From contig JAICKK010000012.1 in the NCBI GenBank assembly GCA_025927955.1, forward strand, positions 1 to 36,775: DNA of 36,775 nucleotides. Reading direction: 5' to 3'. The notes beneath the pieces were generated by a model, which saw only the letters and a list, made by a program, of their open reading frames with translations, made no database searches and was not told the DNA's origin. The DNA is from Nocardioidaceae bacterium. GTDB lineage: Bacteria; Actinomycetota; Actinomycetes; Propionibacteriales; Nocardioidaceae. The position numbers were made by a program, and so were the translations under genes. Of this stretch, positions 23,413-31,045 are shown piece by piece. Position 1 is the stretch's first letter; each line of letters begins with the position of its first letter.

Positions 23413-24795
23413 ATGTCCCGCATCCCGCGCCACCGCCGCAAGGCCCGCGCCGTCGTCGTCCTGGCCACCGCGGCCGTCGTCTCCGCCACCCTGGCCGGTT
23501 GCGGCGGTGGCGGCAGCAACGGCGGCAGCAAGACGCTCACGGTGACCTACCAGCAGTTCGGCAACTCCCACGTGCAGGCCGACTTCCTGAAGTCGGTCAA
23601 GGCGGAGTACGAGAAGGCGCACAAGGGCGTCACCGTCGACCTCCAGCCGATCAGCGCCTCCGAGGACGACTACTACACCAAGCTCCAGCTGCAGATGCGC
23701 TCCGCGCGCACCTCCCCCGACCTCGTGTACGAGGACACGTTCCTGATCAACTCCGACATCGAGGCGGGCTACCTGCGTCCGCTCGACGACCACCTCAAGA
23801 GCTGGTCGGACTGGTCGCAGTTCCAGCCGGCCGCGAAGAAGGCGGCGCAGGCGCTGGACGGCAAGACCTACGGCATTCCGGACGGCACCGACACCCGGGC
23901 GCTCTGGTACAACAAGAAGATCTTCGCCAAGGCCGGCCTGCCGACCGACTGGCACCCCAAGACGTGGGACGACGTCCTCGCCGCCGCCCGTGCGGTCAAG
24001 GCGAAGGTGCCCGGCGTGACACCCATCAACGTCTACGCCGGCACCGGCGTCGGCGAGGCCGCGTCCATGCAGGGCTTCGAGATGCTGCTCTACGGCACCG
24101 GCGACACCCTCTACGACCAGAGCGCGAAGAAGTGGGTGGTGGGCAGCAAGGGCTTCACCGACTCGCTCTCCTTCCTCAAGACGCTCAAGGACGCGGGCCT
24201 GACCCCTTCGGCCAAGGACATGCTGGCGCCGACGTGGGGCAACACCGTCCAGCAGCAGGAGCTGCCGAAGGGCAAGCTGGCGATCGACCTGGACGGGTCG
24301 TGGGTGTCGCTGAACTGGCAGAAGGGCGGCGCCGCGCCGTGGCCGCAGTGGAAGTCGACGATGGGCACCACGGCGATGCCCACGCAGGACGGTGGCGGCA
24401 GCGGCAAGGTCAGCCTGTCCGGCGGGTGGACGTGGGCGATCCCGAAGAACTCCGACAACGCCTCGGCGGCCTGGGACCTGGTCAAGCTCCTCGGCAGCAA
24501 GGAGAGGGAGCTCGAGTGGGACATCAAGAACGTCCAGATCCCGGTCCGCAAGGACGTGGCGGCTGATCCGTCGTACGCGAAGGCCAACCCCACGAACCAG
24601 TTCTTCGCCTCGCTGGTGCCGATCACCGACTACCGCCCGGCGTACTCGGTCTACCCCCGGATCTCCCAGGAGATCCAGTCCGCGACGGAGTCGATCGTCA
24701 CCGGCAGCGCGTCGCCGCAGCAGGCGGCCCAGCAGTACGACCAGCAGGTCAAGAGCATCGCGGGCGACGACGTCACGAGCGCATCCGGCTCGTGA
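23413..24795 (+). CDS. Extracellular oligosaccharide-binding lipoprotein (ABC importer, family 1)
   Basis: A 460-residue precursor with an Arg-rich start, a hydrophobic stretch and lipobox LAGC (Cys30), then a Gly-rich linker. The mature part is a MalE/UgpB-like binding fold: VTYQQFGNSHVQADFLKSV, DLQPISASEDDYYTKLQLQMRSARTSPDLVYEDTF, YGIPDGTDTRALWYNKKIFAKAGLP and GKLAIDLDGSWVS. It lies 81 bases after the alpha-mannosidase, with GGAGGA before the ATG, and its stop overlaps the permease start. It is inferred to bind a mannose-containing oligosaccharide. Confidence 0.92.
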   Translation: MSRIPRHRRKARAVVVLATAAVVSATLAGCGGGGSNGGSKTLTVTYQQFGNSHVQADFLKSVKAEYEKAHKGVTVDLQPISASEDDYYTKLQLQMRSARTSPDLVYEDTFLINSDIEAGYLRPLDDHLKSWSDWSQFQPAAKKAAQALDGKTYGIPDGTDTRALWYNKKIFAKAGLPTDWHPKTWDDVLAAARAVKAKVPGVTPINVYAGTGVGEAASMQGFEMLLYGTGDTLYDQSAKKWVVGSKGFTDSLSFLKTLKDAGLTPSAKDMLAPTWGNTVQQQELPKGKLAIDLDGSWVSLNWQKGGAAPWPQWKSTMGTTAMPTQDGGGSGKVSLSGGWTWAIPKNSDNASAAWDLVKLLGSKERELEWDIKNVQIPVRKDVAADPSYAKANPTNQFFASLVPITDYRPAYSVYPRISQEIQSATESIVTGSASPQQAAQQYDQQVKSIAGDDVTSASGS

Positions 24796-25697
24796 GCGTC
24801 TCGGCCACGGCGGCCCCGGGCGCGGCGGCACGGCTGCGTCGGGGGCTGCTCCAGGGACTCCCGCTCGGACCGGCGGTCGTGCTGCTCGCGGTCTTCCTCG
24901 CCGGTCCCATCCTGTACTGCCTGTACTCGGCCTTCACCGACATGGCGCTGACGGGGGCCTCGGGGGCGCACTTCGTCGGGTTCGACAACTTCCGGAAGGC
25001 CTTCTCCAGCGTCGAGTTCCGGCAGTCGCTGCTCTACACGCTGATCTTCACGATCCTCTCCGCCGTCATCGGGCAGAACATCCTCGGCATGGTGCTCGCG
25101 CTGCTGATGCGCTCGGGCACCGCGTGGGTGCGGGCGGTGGTCAGCGCGATCGTCATCGGCGCGTGGGTGATGCCGGAGGTCGTCGCGGGCTACCTGTGGT
25201 CGGCCTTCCTCGGCGACGACGGCTCCCTCAACCGGTTCCTCGGCCTGCTCTCCCTGCCGGCGCAGGACTGGCTGTTCAGCATCCCGATCCTGGCGGTGTC
25301 GCTGGCGAACATCTGGCGGGGCACCGCCTTCTCCATGCTCGTCTACTCCGCGGCCCTCTCGGAGGTCCCCAAGGAGATCGAGGAGTCCGCGACCATGGAC
25401 GGCGCCGGCACCGCGCAGCGGCTCTGGTCGGTGACGCTGCCGATGATCCGGCGGTCGATCACCACCAACCTCATGCTCATCACCCTGCAGACGCTGTCGG
25501 TCTTCGGCCTGATCTGGACGATGACCCGCGGCGGACCGAGCAACCGCAGCGAGACGCTGCCCCTGTTCGCCTACCAGCAGGCCTTCCAGCTCTCCCAGCT
25601 CGGCTACGGTACGGCGTTGGCGCTGGTGCTGCTGGCCATCGGCGCGGTGTTCTCCCTGGTGTACCTCAAGGCGCTGCGGCTGGAGGACCACCGATGA
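24792..25697 (+). CDS. Carbohydrate ABC transporter permease (MalF type)
   Basis: A 301-residue permease with six predicted membrane segments. The cytoplasmic EAA coupling motif is present as ESATMDGAGTAQRLWSVTLP (198-217). Starts with GTG inside the binding-protein stop (GTGA). Pairs with the following MalG-type permease to form a heterodimeric channel. No dedicated ATPase gene is present, so a shared MsiK-like ATPase encoded elsewhere is expected, as is common in actinobacteria. Confidence 0.92.
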   Translation: MSVSATAAPGAAARLRRGLLQGLPLGPAVVLLAVFLAGPILYCLYSAFTDMALTGASGAHFVGFDNFRKAFSSVEFRQSLLYTLIFTILSAVIGQNILGMVLALLMRSGTAWVRAVVSAIVIGAWVMPEVVAGYLWSAFLGDDGSLNRFLGLLSLPAQDWLFSIPILAVSLANIWRGTAFSMLVYSAALSEVPKEIEESATMDGAGTAQRLWSVTLPMIRRSITTNLMLITLQTLSVFGLIWTMTRGGPSNRSETLPLFAYQQAFQLSQLGYGTALALVLLAIGAVFSLVYLKALRLEDHR

Positions 25698-26542
25698 GCT
25701 CGCTGCTCACCGCGCACGCGTCGCGCCGGCTCGTCGACAAGGTGCTCGTGGACCTGGCGCTGCTCGTGGTGGCCGCCGGGTTCGTCGTACCCCTGTTGTG
25801 GCTGCTGCTCGGCGCCTTCAACGCCCGGGCCGGGCTCGCCGTCACCTGGCCGCACCCGTGGACGCTCCACAACTTCCACGCGATCCTGACGTTCGAGACC
25901 ACCTACCGGCCGATGCTCAACGGGGCGATCCTGTGCGGTGGTGGCACGCTCCTGACGGTGGTCGCCTCGGTGCTCGCCGCCTACCCGCTCTCGCGCTACC
26001 AGTTCCGCGCCAAGCGGCCGTTCCTGCTCACGATCCTGTTCGCCACCGGGCTGCCGATCACGGCGATCATGGTCCCGGTCTACGGCATGTTCGTCCAGGT
26101 CAACCTCATCGACACCCTGACCGGCACGATCCTGTTCATGGCGACCACGGCGCTGCCGATCTCCATCTGGCTGACCAAGAACTTCATGGACGGCGTCCCC
26201 CTGGAGCTCGAGCAGGCGGCCTGGACCGACGGCGCCTCGGTCATGCAGGGGCTGAGGAGCATCGTGCTGCCGCTGATGTGGCCGGGCCTGTCGGTGGTGA
26301 CGATCTACACGTTCATCGGGCTGTGGGGCAACTTCTTCGTGCCGTTCGTGCTGCTCTCCTCCAACGACCGGCTGCCTGCGTCGGTGAGCATCTACACCTT
26401 CTTCGGCCAGTACGGGCAGGTCGTCTACGGGCAGCTGGCGGCCTACTCGATGCTCTACTCGCTGCCGGCGGTGCTGCTGTACCTCCTGCTCTCGCGACGC
26501 CTGGGCGGGGCGTTCTCGTTCGGGGGCGCGGTGAAGGGCTGA
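25694..26542 (+). CDS. Carbohydrate ABC transporter permease (MalG type)
   Basis: 282 residues, six predicted membrane segments, EAA motif EQAAWTDG at 173-180 followed by the IVLP segment. The ATG at 25694 overlaps the previous gene's stop as ATGA. Last gene of the mannosidase operon; no clear terminator hairpin was found in the 75 bases before the next gene. Confidence 0.92.
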   Translation: MSSLLTAHASRRLVDKVLVDLALLVVAAGFVVPLLWLLLGAFNARAGLAVTWPHPWTLHNFHAILTFETTYRPMLNGAILCGGGTLLTVVASVLAAYPLSRYQFRAKRPFLLTILFATGLPITAIMVPVYGMFVQVNLIDTLTGTILFMATTALPISIWLTKNFMDGVPLELEQAAWTDGASVMQGLRSIVLPLMWPGLSVVTIYTFIGLWGNFFVPFVLLSSNDRLPASVSIYTFFGQYGQVVYGQLAAYSMLYSLPAVLLYLLLSRRLGGAFSFGGAVKG

Positions 26543-26617
26543 GCACAACGCTCAGGTCCCGCGCGGCCCGGCCGATGCTTCCCGGCGACGATCGCCAAGG
26601 TTTCGGAGCGTGTTGCA

Positions 26618-28966
26618 GTGAGCGAGTGGCCGCGGCTTCCGGGACCCGGGTCGCGGTGGCGACGCCGGACGCGCCGCGTCGTCGCGTTCGTGCTGGTGCT
26701 CAACGTCGCGCTCGGCCTGGCCTTCAGCACCATCGGCCTGCGCCGCCAGGTCGATGCCCGCTCCGCCGTACAGGTTCGGCTCACCCAGCGGATGTCCTCC
26801 GCCGACGAGGTCCGCGCCGAGGTCTGGCGCGCGGTGGCGCGGGGCTCGGTGACCCCTCAGCTGGCTCGCACCGACCTCACCACGGTCGTCGGCCGCACCA
26901 CCCGGGCGGGCGGCCACGGCGCCACCGCCGGCCACCGCGCAGGCACGGCCTTCGAGCAGTCGGTCCGGTCCACGCGCAACGCCCTGGCCGCCCACGACCT
27001 GGTCCGTGCCCGCGCCGCCGCACTCGTCGTCGACGCCGACCTGGCCGTGCTGCGTCGGGACCTGGACTCGACCGCGTCGGCCCATCTCCGCGCGTCGCAG
27101 CGGGCCGGCACGACGGCCGACTGGGAGACGATCGTCCTCATGCTGTTCGCCGCGGTGATGGGCTGGGTCCTCTTCCAGCGGACCGCAGCCGTTCGCGTCA
27201 ACGGCGACCTGCGCGCCGCCCGGGAGCGGGCGGAGGCCGAGGCCAGGTTCGGCTCGCTGGTCCGGCACTCGTCGGACCTGATCTCGATCGTCGACATCGA
27301 CTTCACGATCGGCTACCAGACCCCGTCCCTGGAGTCGGTGCTCGGCTACTCGGCCGGGGAGCTGGTGGGGACGAGCCTGCTCGACCTCGTCCACCCCGAC
27401 GACGCGGTGCACCTGGTCGCGTCGCACGACGCGCTGCTCGACGGCGCGGACCCCCTGCCGACGACGGTGCGGGTGCGCACGCCGGACGGCACCTGGCGCC
27501 ACATCGAGAACGTGCACAACGACATGCGCGACGACGAGACGGTGGCCGGCATCGTGGTCACGTCGCGAGACGTGAGCGAGCGGGTGGCGCTGGAGGAGCA
27601 GCTGCGGCACAGCGCGTTGCACGACGACCTGACCGGCCTGGCGAACCGGGTGCTGTTCGCCGACCGCGTCGAGCACGCCCTGAGCCGGCGTGCCTGCGAG
27701 GGGACCACGCCCGCGGTGATCTTCCTCGACCTCGACGAGTTCAAGGCCGTCAACGACACGCTCGGACACCGGGTGGGTGACGAGCTCCTCGTCGTGGTGG
27801 CGCGCCGGCTGGCCGAGGGCGTACGGGACTGCGACACCGTCGCGCGGCTCGGCGGCGACGAGTTCGCCGTCCTGGTCGAGGACCTGGACGCCGCTTCCTG
27901 CCGGCGCATGCTGGAGCGGGTGCAGGAGGAGCTGCGCCGTCCGGTGCAGCTGGACGGTCATGAGCTGACCGTGCACGCCAGCCTGGGAGTCGCCCGTGCC
28001 GACGCGGTCACCGACGCGAGCAGCCTGCTGGCCAACGCCGACCTGGCGATGTACGCCGCGAAGGCAGCCGGCAAGGACACCCTCCTCGAGTACGCCGCGG
28101 TCATGGGCGAGGACGCCCTGCGGCGCCTGCAGATCAAGACCGAGCTGCAGCAGGCGCTGCGCGCCGGCGAGATCCGCGCCTACTTCCAGCCGACGGTCAC
28201 GCTCGCGACAGGTGAGCTGAGCGGGTTCGAGGCCCTGGCCCGCTGGGAGCACCCCCGTCGCGGGATGATCGCGCCGGTGGAGTTCATCCCGCTGGCCGAG
28301 CAGACGGGACAGATCGTCGCGATCGGTCGGCACATGCTGGCCGAGGCCTGCCGGTCGCTGGCGGGCTGGCACCGGGCGCATCCGGAGTACGCCCACCTGA
28401 CGGTGGCGGTGAACCTCTCGGCCCGCGAGCTGCAGGAGGCGGACCTGGTGCAGGTGGTCGCGGCGCAGCTGCGCGAGCACGGGCTCGCGCCTGACAGGCT
28501 GACGCTCGAGGTGACCGAGAGTCTCCTGATGGCCGATCCCGTGCACGCGAAGCGCCAGCTGGCGGCCTTGCGCAGCATCGGTGTGCAGGTCGCCATCGAC
28601 GACTTCGGGACCGGGTACTCCTCGCTGAGCTACCTCGAGGAGCTGCCCGCCGACATCGTCAAGATCGACAAGTCGTTCGTCGACCGGCTCAGCGCCGGCC
28701 AGCCGAACGTCCTCGTCGAGACGATCACCCAGCTCGGCGCCGCCCTCGACCTGCGGACCGTCGCGGAGGGGATCGAGCACGACTCGCAGTCGGAGATCCT
28801 GCGCGAGCTCGGCTGCGACATCGGCCAGGGCTACCTGTACTCGCGGCCGGTCTCACCCGACGAGGTCGACATCCTGCTCCGCACCACCCCTCGTCCGGCC
28901 CCTCGCGGACACGTTTCCGACCTTGCAGCCGACCTCGCAGCCGACCTCGCAGCCGACGTCGCCTGA
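26618..28966 (+). CDS. Membrane-anchored PAS-GGDEF-EAL cyclic-di-GMP enzyme
   Basis: 782 residues. Two membrane segments (about 21-41 and 171-187) enclose an extracytoplasmic helical sensor region. A PAS domain (about 211-325) is followed by a diguanylate cyclase domain with intact GGDEF at 412-416 and inhibitory I-site RDCD at 403-406, placed five residues ahead. The EAL phosphodiesterase domain has EAL at 538-540, EVTES, DDFGTG (661-666), VKID and AEGIE. Both catalytic sets look complete, so the protein could both make and break c-di-GMP. The C-terminus ends in repeated DLAA units encoded by a 12-bp repeat. GTG start; GGAG lies about 11 bases upstream. Apparently not linked to the sugar operons. 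Confidence 0.93.
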   Translation: MSEWPRLPGPGSRWRRRTRRVVAFVLVLNVALGLAFSTIGLRRQVDARSAVQVRLTQRMSSADEVRAEVWRAVARGSVTPQLARTDLTTVVGRTTRAGGHGATAGHRAGTAFEQSVRSTRNALAAHDLVRARAAALVVDADLAVLRRDLDSTASAHLRASQRAGTTADWETIVLMLFAAVMGWVLFQRTAAVRVNGDLRAARERAEAEARFGSLVRHSSDLISIVDIDFTIGYQTPSLESVLGYSAGELVGTSLLDLVHPDDAVHLVASHDALLDGADPLPTTVRVRTPDGTWRHIENVHNDMRDDETVAGIVVTSRDVSERVALEEQLRHSALHDDLTGLANRVLFADRVEHALSRRACEGTTPAVIFLDLDEFKAVNDTLGHRVGDELLVVVARRLAEGVRDCDTVARLGGDEFAVLVEDLDAASCRRMLERVQEELRRPVQLDGHELTVHASLGVARADAVTDASSLLANADLAMYAAKAAGKDTLLEYAAVMGEDALRRLQIKTELQQALRAGEIRAYFQPTVTLATGELSGFEALARWEHPRRGMIAPVEFIPLAEQTGQIVAIGRHMLAEACRSLAGWHRAHPEYAHLTVAVNLSARELQEADLVQVVAAQLREHGLAPDRLTLEVTESLLMADPVHAKRQLAALRSIGVQVAIDDFGTGYSSLSYLEELPADIVKIDKSFVDRLSAGQPNVLVETITQLGAALDLRTVAEGIEHDSQSEILRELGCDIGQGYLYSRPVSPDEVDILLRTTPRPAPRGHVSDLAADLAADLAADVA
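28919..28963 (+). repeat. 12-bp tandem repeat at the 3' end of the GGDEF-EAL gene
   Basis: Three full units (first GACCTTGCAGCC, then two of GACCTCGCAGCC) and a partial GACGTCGCC just before the stop, encoding DLAA-DLAA-DLAA-DVA. The units differ by single bases. In-frame copy-number variation would only lengthen or shorten the tail. Confidence 0.9.
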
Positions 28967-29005
28967 CGAGACCACCCTCGCCGCCACCACCACCTGGAGA
29001 CCACC

Positions 29006-29440
29006 GTGCACCGGTTCAGCCGCTCGCCAGCGAGCATCTTCGCTCTGCTCTTCGGCCTCGCCTACCTCGCCGCCGGCCTGGCCGGGTTCGCCGCGACCGG
29101 GCTCCACGGCTTCGCCAGCATGGACGGGCCGCGCCTGCTCGGCCTGTTCATGGTGAACCCGCTGCACAACGTGGTGCACCTCACGATCGCCGCGGTGTGG
29201 CTGCTGGCCGCCTCCCGGCACACGGCCGCGCGGATCGCGAACCTGGCCCTGGGCACCACGCTCGGACTGGTCACCGTCCTCGGGTTCGGTCACGTGCTGA
29301 TGTTCCTCGGCATCCACAGCCTCGGCGACCCGGACAACTTCCTGCACCTCGTGTCCGCCACCCTCGCCCTGTACTTCGGCTCCATCGGCGCGGACCGGCT
29401 GGTCACCGAGCCGGTGCCCCGCACCGGTCTCGGCGTCTGA
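29006..29440 (+). CDS. DUF4383 family integral membrane protein
   Basis: 144 residues with four hydrophobic segments (about 10-30, 46-68, 77-100, 112-130) and the DUF4383-like strings FMVNPLHNVVHLTIAAVWLLA and NFLHLVSATLALYFG. The family is common in actinobacteria and has no known function. GTG start with GGAGA upstream. It lies 39 bases after the GGDEF-EAL gene on the same strand and could be co-transcribed with it. Confidence 0.82.
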   Translation: MHRFSRSPASIFALLFGLAYLAAGLAGFAATGLHGFASMDGPRLLGLFMVNPLHNVVHLTIAAVWLLAASRHTAARIANLALGTTLGLVTVLGFGHVLMFLGIHSLGDPDNFLHLVSATLALYFGSIGADRLVTEPVPRTGLGV

Positions 29441-29531
29441 GGGAGCTCCCGCGCGACGGCTTCGGCGGTCGCGGCCGACTTCACCGGTCCAGCCCCTGTC
29501 GCCGGTCGAGCCGACACGGCAGGGTGGGCAC

Positions 29532-30914
29532 ATGCGCGCCACGAGAGCACAGGTCGTCGTGATCGGCGGTGGGTTCGCGGGCCTGCACGCGCTACGGAGG
29601 CTGGAGCGCGTGCTGCCTCCCGAGGCCGCCGACCTGGTTCTCGTCAGTCCGACGGACTACCTCGTCTACAGCCCGCTGCTCCCCGACGTCGTGGCATCGG
29701 CGCTCGAGCCGCGGCACGTCGCAGTGTCCCTGCGGCAGGTCCTGCGCAGGACCAGGCTGGTGCTCGGGCACGCCCTGTCGGCCGACCGCGCGGACCGCAC
29801 CGTCGACGTGGGCCCGAGCGAGCGAGGCGGGGACGGCACGGTCACCCTGGCCTGGGACCGGTTGCTGGTCGCTCCCGGGTCGGTCACCCGCCGGTTCCCG
29901 ATCCCGGGGATGTCCGAGCAGGCGCACGGCGTCAAGACGCTCACCGAGGCGCTGTTCCTGCGCGACCACCTGCTCACCCAGCTCGACATCGCCGACTCGC
30001 TGCCACGCGAGCCGGCCTTCGACGCCGAGCGGCGCGAACGGCTGACCGTCGTCGCCGTCGGGGCCGGCTACACCGGCACCGAGGTCGTGGCCCAGACCCA
30101 CCACTGGCTGCGCCGGGTCGCGTCGCGCTGGACCCACCTCGACGTCTCCGACGTGCGCTGGGTGCTGGTGGACGTGTCCGCGACCGTGCTGCCGGAGCTC
30201 GGCCCCCGCCTCGGCGCCTACGCGCTGTCCGTCCTGCGTCGCCGCGGCGTCGAGGTGCGGCTGGGCGTCTCGGTGGCCTCCGTGGAGAGGCAGACCGTCA
30301 CCCTCACCGACGGCACCGTCGTCGCCTGCCGCACGCTGGTCTGGAGCGCCGGGATCGCCGGGAGCCCGCTCATGGCGACCCTGGGGCTCCCCCTGGACCG
30401 GGGCCGCCTGCTCACCGACGCGCAGATGCGCGCCGACGAGGGCATCTGGGCCGTCGGCGACGCCGCCGCTGTCCCCGACCTCGCTCGCCAGCCCGGTCGA
30501 CGGTCCGGTCAGCAGAAGCCGCCACCGCTCACCGCCCCGACCGCGCAGCACGCCCAGCGCCAAGGCAACGTGGTCGGCCACAACATCGCCGCGAGCCTGG
30601 GACACGGCCGCGCGCGGGCCTACCGCCACAAGGACCTCGGCCTCGTCGCCGACCTGGGCGGCAGCAAGGCCGTCGCGAAGCCGCTCGGCATCGAGATCAC
30701 CGGCCTGCCAGGCAAGGCGATCGCCCGCGGCTACCACCTGATGGCCCTTCCCAGCATGAGCAACCGGGTGCGGGTGCTCAACGACTGGGTGCTCAACGCC
30801 GTCCTGGCGCCGCAGTCGGCGAGCCTCTCGGTGGTCCGCCCGGAGGATGCGCTGATCGCTACCGCGCAGAGCACGGACATCTACCCGAGCCCGGCATCGT
30901 CGCCCGCGAGCTGA
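29532..30914 (+). CDS. NAD(P)/FAD-dependent oxidoreductase, type II NADH dehydrogenase-like
   Basis: 460 residues. FAD-binding GGGFAG lies at 12-17, second dinucleotide motif GAGYTGTE at 177-184, and the FAD-contacting segment GIWAVGDAA at 304-312. The region TDYLVYSPLLPDVVAS and the C-terminal block after KDLGLVADLGGSKAVAK match NDH-2-like proteins, which pass electrons from NADH to quinone at the membrane without proton pumping. Whether this copy is a respiratory enzyme or a related carotenoid or ferredoxin-type oxidoreductase is uncertain. An AGGGTGG stretch precedes the ATG. The 131 bases that follow hold the helR control region. Confidence 0.85.
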   Translation: MRATRAQVVVIGGGFAGLHALRRLERVLPPEAADLVLVSPTDYLVYSPLLPDVVASALEPRHVAVSLRQVLRRTRLVLGHALSADRADRTVDVGPSERGGDGTVTLAWDRLLVAPGSVTRRFPIPGMSEQAHGVKTLTEALFLRDHLLTQLDIADSLPREPAFDAERRERLTVVAVGAGYTGTEVVAQTHHWLRRVASRWTHLDVSDVRWVLVDVSATVLPELGPRLGAYALSVLRRRGVEVRLGVSVASVERQTVTLTDGTVVACRTLVWSAGIAGSPLMATLGLPLDRGRLLTDAQMRADEGIWAVGDAAAVPDLARQPGRRSGQQKPPPLTAPTAQHAQRQGNVVGHNIAASLGHGRARAYRHKDLGLVADLGGSKAVAKPLGIEITGLPGKAIARGYHLMALPSMSNRVRVLNDWVLNAVLAPQSASLSVVRPEDALIATAQSTDIYPSPASSPAS

Positions 30915-30954
30915 GGGACGCCTTCTGGTCGCCGCCCGCCCTCCGCTCTCAACG

Positions 30955-30986
30955 TATAGCGCACCGGGGGGCTTGCGGCAAGGCCC
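30955..30986 (+). promoter_or_regulatory. Rifamycin-associated element (RAE) upstream of helR
   Basis: GGGGCTTGCGGCAAGGCCC at 30968-30986 is an exact match, as I recall it, to the 19-bp rifamycin-associated element found upstream of rifamycin-inducible resistance genes in actinomycetes. It is an imperfect inverted repeat extended by further G and C runs. A TATAGC (30955-30960) just upstream could be a -10, with no clear -35. The element lies 59 bases before the helR ATG, so rifamycin-responsive expression of helR is expected. Confidence 0.85.
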
Positions 30987-31045
30987 CCGTCAGGCCGCAG
31001 AATCGCCGGCCGTAGCCAGACGCCCACGGACAGGGACCTCACCAG

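Noticed and set aside
20140-24831. A 1563-codon open frame on the minus strand
   Set aside because: It is antisense to the alpha-mannosidase and binding-protein genes, which have clear family motifs. Its translation is Arg/Val/Gly/Asp-rich with no domain, a typical shadow in GC-rich DNA.
26552-28780. A 742-codon minus-strand open frame opposite the GGDEF-EAL gene
   Set aside because: Composition is that of an antisense shadow, and the plus strand has unequivocal GGDEF and EAL motifs.
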